Assembly: GCA_007134175.1 (NCBI GenBank)
Contig: SLLF01000064.1
Span: 1-6,362 of the forward strand
Origin: Kiritimatiellia bacterium
GTDB lineage: Bacteria; Verrucomicrobiota; Kiritimatiellia; SLAD01
Reading direction: 5' to 3'
Length of the DNA: 6,362 nt
A program made the translations under genes and the position numbers. The notes beneath the pieces are model-generated. The model saw only the letters and a list, made by a program, of their open reading frames with translations. It searched no databases and had not been told where the DNA came from. Below, in pieces: positions 1 through 4,900 of this stretch. Positions within the stretch are counted from its first letter, which is position 1. Each line of letters begins with the position of its first letter.

Positions 1-225
1 AAGGAATACAACGATGCCGGTTTGCCGTGGTTCGAATGGTACGATGAGAAGAGCAAGCCATTGAAGGGGAGCAAAGTTCTGTCCGGGCTGAAAAGCGTTG
101 CCGCCACCGGTAAAAAGAAGAAGCAGAAGCCTTTACCGGAAAACGAATCCATTCAGCCCGGCATGACCGTCGTGCTCCATCCCCACAAGAAGCCCGGCCA
201 GGTCCGCGAATTTGAGGAGGTGTGA
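1..225 (+). CDS. C-terminal part of an unrecognised protein (5' end outside the window)
   Basis: The frame is open from the first base to a TGA at 223-225 and gives 74 residues. A TTG at 22 could start it, but codons before that TTG already read sensibly (KEYNDAG) and no ribosome site precedes it, so this is most likely the tail of a longer gene. The visible part has an aromatic motif (LPWFEWYDE), a segment around KGSKVLSGLKSV, a lysine-rich stretch (GKKKKQK) that looks like a flexible linker, and a closing segment PGMTVVLHPHKKPGQVREF that could form a small beta fold. There is no signal peptide or membrane segment in the visible part. I do not recognise the family and assign no function. A strong ribosome-binding site overlaps its last codons and serves the next reading frame. 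Confidence 0.6.
   Translation, partial: KEYNDAGLPWFEWYDEKSKPLKGSKVLSGLKSVAATGKKKKQKPLPENESIQPGMTVVLHPHKKPGQVREFEEV
215..221 (+). promoter_or_regulatory. Perfect Shine-Dalgarno sequence
   Basis: AGGAGGT matches the full anti-Shine-Dalgarno complement and lies 5-6 bases before the ATG at 227. It is the best ribosome-binding site in the window, yet it leads only into a 20-codon frame. It overlaps the end of the upstream gene, which is the usual arrangement for translational coupling in an operon. Confidence 0.6.
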
Positions 226-226
226 A

Positions 227-289
227 ATGGCGCGTTTGAGCCAGTTGAGCGACATTTTGTTCGCTGTCGCCGTCCCTATTTTGATTTAA
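227..289 (+). CDS. Possible 20-residue peptide or truncated gene start
   Basis: ATG at 227 lies one base after the stop of the preceding gene and has an optimal ribosome site. The frame reads MARLSQLSDILFAVAVPILI and then TAA. The second half is hydrophobic and could be a short membrane-associated segment. Two readings are possible: a genuine small peptide coupled to the upstream gene, or the surviving start of a longer gene that has been broken. In favour of the second, the frame shared with the upstream gene stays open from 226 to a TGA at 352-354 and reads FDLNHHIEHLAQPKGNVDV in its second half, so a single indel near 280 would join the start to about 24 further codons. No function is assigned. 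Confidence 0.3.
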   Translation: MARLSQLSDILFAVAVPILI

Positions 290-446
290 ACCACCACATT
301 GAGCATTTGGCGCAACCCAAAGGCAACGTTGACGTCAGACCCTTCATGCCTTGAACCCGATTTTGACCGGCCACTCACCACGCATGACATAGTTAAACGC
401 GCTGCAACATTCCGAATAGAATTGCAAAAAAGCCAGTAATAAAGGG
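290..446. other. Stretch without a recognisable gene
   Basis: This gap follows the 20-codon frame and ends at the 3' end of ssrA. I see no tRNA, no duplicated ssrA 3' end that would mark an island attachment site, and no strong hairpin. A run of six A on the plus strand (426-431) gives a U-tract about 16 bases beyond the tmRNA 3' end on the minus strand, but no stem directly precedes it. The plus-strand frame open to 354 is mentioned with the small peptide. Confidence 0.5.
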
Positions 447-804
447 TGGTGGAGGCGGGGGGAATCGAACCCCCGTCCGCGAAAGCGTCACGGCAGCTTC
501 TACATGCTTGTTCCGTCTTTGAATCTCACTGTCACGACCGCCAACGGACAGGCTATCGTTACAGCCAGCAGCCACGAAAAGTTCTCGCGCCTAGGCCCGG
601 CTACCCGGCTTCGGCACCAGCCTGCTGTCGTCGCCTTTATCGCCTAGCAGACATCAGCGTAAAGACGTCGCGGACTTATGTTACGCCGCGAGGGCCAATT
701 CTTCGTTGGCTTTTGTGTTGTTTCCCGGATGTTTTACGAGGCCAACCGGGGTCCTCGGCATGCCACTACAGCTTCAACTAACACGTCGAAACCATGTCGC
801 CCCC
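447..804 (-). ncRNA. ssrA: Transfer-messenger RNA (tmRNA), one-piece
   Basis: tmRNA rescues stalled ribosomes in trans-translation: it is charged with alanine, enters the A site with SmpB and encodes a proteolysis tag. The mature 5' end GGGGGCGACATGG (804 downward) forms a 7-bp acceptor stem with CGCCTCC (457-451), with one G-U pair, followed by an encoded ACCA ending at 447. The T arm has a 5-bp stem (458-462 with 470-474) around the loop TTCGATT. Other family hallmarks are present: GGCATGCCGAGG and GGCCTCGTAAAA near the 5' side, and AGCATGTAGA before the 3' tRNA-like half. The gene is 358 nt, a usual length, and contiguous, so it is not a circularly permuted two-piece form. The tag frame lies at 681-710. 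The next gene upstream on this strand ends at 853, leaving room for its own promoter. Confidence 0.97.
681..710 (-). other. tmRNA tag-peptide reading frame
   Basis: Within ssrA the resume codon is inferred as GCC (710-708), giving A-N-E-E-L-A-L-A-A and then TAA (683-681). With the alanine carried by tmRNA, the full tag would be AANEELALAA. The ending LALAA is the degron class recognised by ClpXP and related proteases. The resume codon is inferred from the usual Ala-Asn start of tags and from the 9-codon length; it is not directly demonstrated by the sequence. Confidence 0.85.
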
Positions 805-828
805 ATATCAAAGATCAACCGCACCCTG

Positions 829-856
829 ACTATGCCTGCTAACTAAAATATGTCAA
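829..856 (-). promoter_or_regulatory. Likely sigma-70 promoter of ssrA
   Basis: On the minus strand a consensus -35 TTGACA (856-851) is followed after 16 bases by CATAGT (834-829), four of six matches to TATAAT. A start near 822 would give a short leader of about 18 nt before the mature tmRNA end at 804, which RNase P would remove. The TGA stop of the upstream gene (855-853) lies inside the -35 box. Confidence 0.55.
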
Positions 857-1506
857 GGGGGCAAGACCCCCTCGTCAACCAGTTGCTGGTCCATCTCCGG
901 CGTGAGCGGTATGGGCAGGGGGGGCAGTCCCTGCCGAATGACGTCCATCTGGTAATTGCGCAGGTGTTCTTCCAGTTCCTCGCCCGTCAGGCGCGGTTCC
1001 GGCGGTGGCTCGGCGCGGCGTCGTTCCAGCGCTTCCTGGCGGGCGCGCCGCCGATCGGCGTAGGACGTCTGGCGGCTGCGCGTGCGCTGCTCCTGCTGTT
1101 CGCGCGTGAGCGGCTGCGCCGCGCTCTCGGTCAACTTGACCACCGCCATCTCGCTGCCGCGGCGCAACACCGCTTCCTCATCCGCAAAACTCGCTGAAAC
1201 GAGCTCGATACCCTCGTGTGACTCGCCCACGGAAAGAAAGAAGTTGTCGTTGTTCTGATTGTTTACCAGCCCGACACGTACGTCGCCTTCCTGCGTCTCA
1301 TACACTGCCGAGAGCCGGATATGTCTTGCAAAGGACTCAGCAGGGGGGAGGACTGCCGTTGATCGTTCCTCAACCGGTTGCGGAGGGGGATCGCCAAAAG
1401 GTTTCCGCTCCAAGATCGAGCGGTACCGGTCAAATCCCGGTACACTGGCCCGCGCTTGGCCGATGACCAGCCCCAGCAGCACGACGATGTAGAATGCCAT
1501 CCTCAT
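853..1506 (-). CDS. Exported Pro/Arg-rich protein, PilP/GspC-like
   Basis: The 217-residue product starts with a hydrophobic segment (residues 3-16) and a plausible signal-peptidase site after ARA (18-20), so it is predicted to be exported. The mature part opens with FDRYRSILERKPFGDPPP (25-42), a motif resembling the periplasmic N-terminal pattern of PilP/GspC-type accessory proteins in type IV pilus and type II secretion systems. A compact segment follows (about 62-126) with alternating beta-like residues and the pattern VGLVNNQNNDNFFLSVGE. Residues 134-165 are very rich in Arg, Gln and Glu and probably helical. The tail is proline-rich and contains LPPLPIPLTPEMDQQL. The frame extends to 1563, but the signal peptide places the start at the ATG at 1506 or at 1500. 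No pilus gene is visible nearby, so the role is an inference from the motif. It is encoded upstream of ssrA in the same direction. Confidence 0.75.
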   Translation of the reverse strand: MRMAFYIVVLLGLVIGQARASVPGFDRYRSILERKPFGDPPPQPVEERSTAVLPPAESFARHIRLSAVYETQEGDVRVGLVNNQNNDNFFLSVGESHEGIELVSASFADEEAVLRRGSEMAVVKLTESAAQPLTREQQEQRTRSRQTSYADRRRARQEALERRRAEPPPEPRLTGEELEEHLRNYQMDVIRQGLPPLPIPLTPEMDQQLVDEGVLPP

Positions 1507-1513
1507 GAACGAA

Positions 1514-1542
1514 ACTATACCCCGGCACGCTGTTTTTGTCAC
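1514..1542 (-). promoter_or_regulatory. Strong candidate promoter of the exported-protein gene
   Basis: On the minus strand GTGACA (1542-1537, five of six matches to TTGACA), an optimal 17-base spacer and TATAGT (1519-1514, five of six) form a good sigma-70 promoter. The predicted start is near 1507, one base before the ATG at 1506, and no Shine-Dalgarno is present. This predicts a leaderless or nearly leaderless mRNA. Confidence 0.6.
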
Positions 1543-1570
1543 GATCATTGATTGTGCCAGCAACGGGCCG

Positions 1571-1611
1571 GTCCGTTCTTGGAGCGGACGCGCTTCCGCG
1601 TCCGGATCCGG
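1571..1611. repeat. Compact palindrome cluster with alternative hairpins
   Basis: The 8-bp arms CGGACGCG (1585-1592) and CGCGTCCG (1597-1604) form a perfect stem around a CTTC loop. Two other palindromes overlap it: GTCCGTTC (1571-1578) can pair with GAGCGGAC (1582-1589) with one G-T wobble, and CCGGATCCGG (1602-1611) is perfectly self-complementary. The first two stems share bases 1585-1589 and exclude each other. The element lies in the 233-bp divergent gap between the exported-protein gene and the HAD gene. Its form (GGACGCG-CTTC-CGCGTCC) resembles short dispersed intergenic palindromes of bacterial genomes. No U-tract follows on either strand, so it is not a typical terminator. I see no clear promoter for the HAD gene in the rest of the gap. 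Confidence 0.55.
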
Positions 1612-1739
1612 TCCCCGATGGTTTGCATCCGACGGTGCTTTCGCTTACGATAGCCCGAACGAACAACGACGCTTTAGGCCAAGCCAAGATCGGCCTTGAC
1701 CGGTCGTGGGTGCATATTTTGGTGAATGAGAGTAACATA

Positions 1740-2426
1740 ATGAAGCTAAACCAACCGATTCAAGCGGTTATTTTTGATTTTGACGGGGTCATTGCCGACA
1801 CCGAACCCCTCCACTATGCGTCGTTCAACCAAGTGGTCGTGCCCGGGGGCATGGGCTGCACATGGGAGGAGTATCAGCAGCACTACATGGGGTTTGATGA
1901 CCGCGATCTTTTCAGGGAGGCGTATCGTCGCAAGGGTCAACGGCTGACGGATGATCAAATTAAAACACTGCTGGACGAGAAGGCGGACGCCTTTGTCGGA
2001 CTAGTGGCCAAGGGGGTGGCACCGTATGTCGGCATCCCCGAAGTGGTGCAAGGGTTAGCCGAACACCTCCCGCTGGCGCTCTGTTCCGGCGCTTTGCGCA
2101 GTGATATCGAACCGGTGCTCCGGCTCTTTCAACTGGACACGGCGTTTCCGGTGCAGGTGACGGCCGAAGACGTCCCGCGCAGCAAACCGGATCCGACCTG
2201 TTATTGCCTGGCCGTTGACCGGCTGGCGGTCCACTATCAGCGATTATTCGAGCCCGACGCCTGCGTGGCAGTCGAAGATACGCCCGCCGGCATCAGTGCG
2301 GCCCGGGAAGCCGGCTTGCATGTGGTCGCCGTGACTCACACCCACCACCGGTCGACGCTGGAGGCTGCGGATGCGATCTACGATTCGCTACCGGCGTTTG
2401 CCGCCGATTACCTTAATCACGGATGA
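1740..2426 (+). CDS. HAD-superfamily hydrolase, beta-phosphoglucomutase/phosphatase-like (subfamily IA)
   Basis: The 228-residue protein has all four HAD motifs. Motif I is DFDGVIADT, with nucleophile D13 and acid/base D15; motif II is the serine of LCSGA (S116); motif III is K149 in RSKPDP; motif IV is E179-D180 in AVEDTPAG. Residues of about 20-95 form a helical C1 cap, with GFDDRDLFREAY near its middle. Enzymes of this group transfer or hydrolyse phosphate on small sugar phosphates or phosphate esters in the cytoplasm; the exact substrate cannot be told from sequence. The frame is open upstream to 1536, but the ATG at 1740 is chosen because the family begins just before motif I, and GAGAG lies 7 bases before it. 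Its last 10 bases overlap the end of miaB on the other strand, so the two transcripts converge with no terminator between them. Confidence 0.88.
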   Translation: MKLNQPIQAVIFDFDGVIADTEPLHYASFNQVVVPGGMGCTWEEYQQHYMGFDDRDLFREAYRRKGQRLTDDQIKTLLDEKADAFVGLVAKGVAPYVGIPEVVQGLAEHLPLALCSGALRSDIEPVLRLFQLDTAFPVQVTAEDVPRSKPDPTCYCLAVDRLAVHYQRLFEPDACVAVEDTPAGISAAREAGLHVVAVTHTHHRSTLEAADAIYDSLPAFAADYLNHG

Positions 2427-3757
2427 GCGGCGATTGTTCCGTTGAGGGTGTAGGGTGCGGTTTGCGTGATCGTAACGGGAACGAGCTGTCCGGCCCACTC
2501 GCGGTCGTCGTCAAAGAAGACCAGCTTGCTTTCCGGCGTCCGGCCCCGCCAACGGCCCTTGTAGCGCTGCTCCACGAGTACCTCGACGGTTTGTCCCTGA
2601 AACCGTTTATTCTTTGCGGTCAGCAACGCGGTCTGGCGGTCATCGAGCAGCTTGCGTCGCCGTTCTTTTTCCTCCGGCGTCACATCGTCCGCTAGTGAAC
2701 GCGCCGCGACGGTCTTGGGTCGCACGGAGTACTTGGCCAGGTGGATCTTGTCCCACTGCATTTCTTCGGCGAGGCGGTACGTGTCCATGAACTGCGCCTC
2801 CGTTTCGCCGCAGAAACCGACGATGATGTCCGTGTGGATGGCGGCATCCGGTAACCGCGCCCGGATGTTGTCAACCACGCGCCGGTAGTCGTCGACCGTA
2901 TAGCCGCGCCGCATCCGTTCCAGCACGGTATCGTTGCCCGCCTGCACCGGGATCTCGATATGGGGGCAGATCTTGGGCGTATCCGCCACCGTGTCTATCA
3001 GGCGGTCGGACATCCAGTTGGGATGACTGGTCAAGAAGCGGACCCGCAGCAGTTCCGGCACCGCCGCCACCCGCCGTAGCAGACCGGCCAAGTCGATGCC
3101 GTTGTCGAGATCGGTTCCGTAGCGATCGACAATCTGGCCCAGCAACATCACCTCCCGTACCCCCTGCGCTGCTAAACGACGCACTTCCTCCAGAATGGCT
3201 TCCGGTGGTTTACTGCGCTCCGCGCCGCGCCGGTAGGGAATGACGCAAAATGAACAGGCGTGCGAACAGCCCAGCACCACCGGCACGTTGGCGGTCACCG
3301 ACTGGCCGCGCAATCCGGCGGGCAGGGTGAATTCCTCGTCCTGCAGGGCGTCGCGCAACGCTTTTTCGCGCGTATCGAACGAACGGTCGGCGTCATAGGC
3401 ACCGCGCTCCGCGAGATAATCGAGCAGCGGGCCCGTTTCCGAGGGCGGCATGAACACATCCACGAAAGGAAAGCGCTTCTTCAATCCGGGCGCTTCGCGC
3501 ATGCCAACCATGCACCCCATCAGGGCAATCGTCATGTCCGGCCGACGCGCTTTGACCTGACGTAGCCGATGTAGTTGGTTGGCGGCCTTATCCTCCGCCT
3601 GTTGACGTACGACGCAGGTGTTGAGCACCACCAGATCGGCCTCCTCGGCCGCCGTGCCGTTGTGGTAGCCTAGCGTTTCGAGCTGCGAGGATAGGTGGCG
3701 GGAGTCCGCCTCGTTCATCTGACAGCCAATAGTCCATATATGATAAGTCCTTGCCAT
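2417..3757 (-). CDS. miaB: tRNA-2-methylthio-N6-dimethylallyladenosine synthase MiaB
   Basis: This radical-SAM methylthiotransferase adds a methylthio group to i6A37 in tRNAs reading UNN codons. From the ATG at 3757 the protein has 446 residues, a normal length. The N-terminal UPF0004 domain carries the three cluster cysteines C12 (GCQMNEADS), C48 (LNTCVV) and C82 (LMGCM). The radical SAM domain has C164, C168 and C171 in CSHACSFC. The TRAM domain, which binds tRNA, covers about 380-440. The frame extends upstream to a TTG at 3793 with an ATG at 3787; 3757 is preferred because family members begin just before the GCQMN motif, although no strong ribosome site precedes it. Some motifs depart from the common form: LGQIVDRYG where LGQNVNSYG is usual, and VGFCGET for VGFPGET. 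As I recall, the former is seen in Chloroflexota MiaB. RimO and MtaB are less likely because the GCQMN and PVQAGND motifs fit MiaB better. Confidence 0.92.
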   Translation of the reverse strand: MARTYHIWTIGCQMNEADSRHLSSQLETLGYHNGTAAEEADLVVLNTCVVRQQAEDKAANQLHRLRQVKARRPDMTIALMGCMVGMREAPGLKKRFPFVDVFMPPSETGPLLDYLAERGAYDADRSFDTREKALRDALQDEEFTLPAGLRGQSVTANVPVVLGCSHACSFCVIPYRRGAERSKPPEAILEEVRRLAAQGVREVMLLGQIVDRYGTDLDNGIDLAGLLRRVAAVPELLRVRFLTSHPNWMSDRLIDTVADTPKICPHIEIPVQAGNDTVLERMRRGYTVDDYRRVVDNIRARLPDAAIHTDIIVGFCGETEAQFMDTYRLAEEMQWDKIHLAKYSVRPKTVAARSLADDVTPEEKERRRKLLDDRQTALLTAKNKRFQGQTVEVLVEQRYKGRWRGRTPESKLVFFDDDREWAGQLVPVTITQTAPYTLNGTIAAHP

Positions 3758-3859
3758 GTCCGCGACCGTAAGCCATGCGTTGCGCATAATCAACTTCTAT
3801 AGGGCAATGACCAGCCGGCGCATCGGCGATCTGCATGACCATGCCGTATGCGCTGATTA

Positions 3860-3913
3860 TTGGCCGAGCTGGGGCTCGGCGTTCCCGGGAGCGCCAAGCC
3901 CCAGCTTGGCTAA
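3860..3913. repeat. Nested inverted repeat (two 7-bp hairpins facing each other)
   Basis: The arms at 3863-3881 and 3892-3910 are inverted repeats matching at 17 of 19 positions, around a spacer that includes the palindrome TCCCGGGA. Each arm is itself a perfect hairpin: GCCGAGC-TGGG-GCTCGGC on the left and GCCAAGC-CCCA-GCTTGGC on the right. The two differences between arms are a C-G to T-A exchange that keeps both small hairpins paired. The element lies in the 289-bp gap between the divergent miaB and gloB genes, which otherwise shows no gene. It looks like a dispersed REP/BIME-type repeat rather than a terminator, since no T-run follows. Confidence 0.75.
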
Positions 3914-3990
3914 GCGTTCCAGTGGTTCGGTTACATACCATTCATGATGAGTTCAGCAACGAATCGCAGATGCCCGCTGACCAGCTGGAC

Positions 3991-4017
3991 TTGATTCCTG
4001 CCCCGTGGCTGTATAGG
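3991..4017 (+). promoter_or_regulatory. Weak candidate promoter of the glyoxalase II gene
   Basis: TTGATT (3991-3996) and TATAGG (4012-4017) resemble -35 and -10 boxes, but the spacer is only 15 bases, shorter than optimal. A start near 4024 would leave a leader of about 23 nt before the ATG at 4047. Confidence 0.25.
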
Positions 4018-4046
4018 TTCAATCACCAGCAGCGGATTGCGATTCC

Positions 4047-4781
4047 ATGAACAACGCAGACCAAATCAAAATTGATGTCCTGCCGGCGCTGGCGGACAAT
4101 TATATGTACCTGATCCGGGCCGGCGAGCAGCTGGCCTTGGTGGATCCGTCGGATGCCCGGGTGGCGCTGGCGGCCGTCGAGCGGGCAAACGGTGCACTGA
4201 CGCATATCCTGGTCACGCATCATCATTACGACCACGTGGCTGGACTGGCGGCGGTTAAAGCGGCGACTGGCGCCCAGGTGTTCGGTGCCCGCGATCCGCG
4301 CATACCCGGGGTGGACGTGGTGGTGAGTGAAGGCAACACGATCCCGTTGGCCGCTGTTGCGTTCCAGGTGTTGGCGACGCCGGGCCATAGCGATCGTGAT
4401 CTGACGTTTGCCCTGGAACGACCGGGCGAGCCGGCGGCCTTGTTTTGCGGGGATACGCTGTTTATAGGCGGGTGTGGCCGCGTACTGGAAGGGGATTACG
4501 GCCAGTTATGGCAATCGCTGCAGCAACTGGCGTTGTGGCCCGATGATACGAACATTTACTGTGGCCACGAGTATACCGAGGACAACTTGCGGTTTGCGGT
4601 ACAGCACGATCCCGGCAACCGCGTGTTTCGCAAACGACTGCACGAGGTTACCGCAATGCGCACCCAGGGAAGTCCGACGGTACCCGGACGGCTGGGTACG
4701 GAGAAGATCGGCAATCCGTTTTTGCTGTGTCCGGATCTGGAGGCCTTCCGCGCGTGCCGTGCGGCCAAGGATCGGTTCTAA
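4047..4781 (+). CDS. gloB: Hydroxyacylglutathione hydrolase (glyoxalase II)
   Basis: Glyoxalase II hydrolyses S-lactoylglutathione to lactate and glutathione, the second step of methylglyoxal detoxification in the cytoplasm. The 244-residue protein has the metallo-beta-lactamase fold, with the metal-binding THHHYDH motif (H58, H60, D62, H63), H114 in TPGHS, D136 in CGDTLFIGGCGR and H174 in YCGHEYT, so every ligand of the dinuclear site is present. The C-terminal HAGH domain ends with the family pattern IGNPFL...R..KD.F. R145 replaces the lysine of the human enzyme, as in E. coli GloB, but the aromatic residue two positions later is a leucine (L147). The loop after H114 reads SDRD in place of the common T.GH. 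These changes might alter the thioester substrate, but the full-length HAGH C-terminus supports the assignment. The ATG at 4047 is the first in the frame with family-like residues; only a weak GCGGA ribosome site precedes it. Confidence 0.88.
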   Translation: MNNADQIKIDVLPALADNYMYLIRAGEQLALVDPSDARVALAAVERANGALTHILVTHHHYDHVAGLAAVKAATGAQVFGARDPRIPGVDVVVSEGNTIPLAAVAFQVLATPGHSDRDLTFALERPGEPAALFCGDTLFIGGCGRVLEGDYGQLWQSLQQLALWPDDTNIYCGHEYTEDNLRFAVQHDPGNRVFRKRLHEVTAMRTQGSPTVPGRLGTEKIGNPFLLCPDLEAFRACRAAKDRF

Positions 4782-4816
4782 TGAGGGAATTTCATGCAAA
4801 CATTCAGCCACACCAT

Positions 4817-4865
4817 GTAGCACGGGCATCTTGCCCGTGAATCATGGGCGAGACGCCCATGCTAC
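4817..4865. repeat. BIME-like pair of REP hairpins bounded by GTAG and CTAC
   Basis: The element reads GTAG, hairpin CACGGGC-ATCTT-GCCCGTG, AAT, hairpin CATGGGC-GAGAC-GCCCATG, CTAC. The arms at 4817-4839 and 4843-4865 are inverted repeats matching at 19 of 23 positions, and each arm contains a perfect 7-bp hairpin with a 5-base loop. Two of the four differences form a C-G to T-A exchange conserved as a pair within the hairpin; the other two are in the loops or paired with them. A GTAG tetranucleotide 5' of the hairpin is the signature of REP sequences recognised by REP-associated tyrosine transposases (RAYTs). The element fills most of the 119-bp gap between gloB and the next gene. Only TTTT follows, so it is not a clear terminator. 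Confidence 0.8.
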
Positions 4866-4900
4866 GATAGGTTTTGCAAGAACATTGAGGGATAATGGTA

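Noticed and set aside
1..446. Genomic island integrated at the 3' end of ssrA
   Set aside because: The 3' end of ssrA is a common integration site, but I find no integrase and no second copy of the ssrA 3' end in the visible 446 bases; the far boundary is outside the window.
426..446. Intrinsic terminator of ssrA
   Set aside because: There is a run of six U on the minus strand, but no stable hairpin directly before it.
446..781. Open reading frames on both strands across the ssrA region
   Set aside because: They lie inside the tmRNA gene, whose acceptor stem, T arm and tag explain the sequence; the encoded peptides show no protein features.
850..1197. 115-codon plus-strand frame opposite the exported-protein gene
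   Set aside because: It is the antisense of the Arg-rich coding region; the minus-strand product has a signal peptide and a clear domain layout.
1536..1739. 68-codon N-terminal extension of the HAD protein
   Set aside because: The extension covers the palindromic repeat and the opposite promoter, and HAD proteins begin just before the DxD motif, which fits the ATG at 1740.
3588..4050. Frames of 71 and 117 codons spanning the miaB-gloB gap
   Set aside because: Both read through the inverted repeat (giving peptides such as RAGARRSRERQAPAW) or overlap miaB in another frame; I take them as chance translations of the repeat.
4817..4875. Intrinsic terminator of gloB
   Set aside because: The hairpins are followed by only four T after several other bases, and the nested symmetric design fits a REP-type repeat better.
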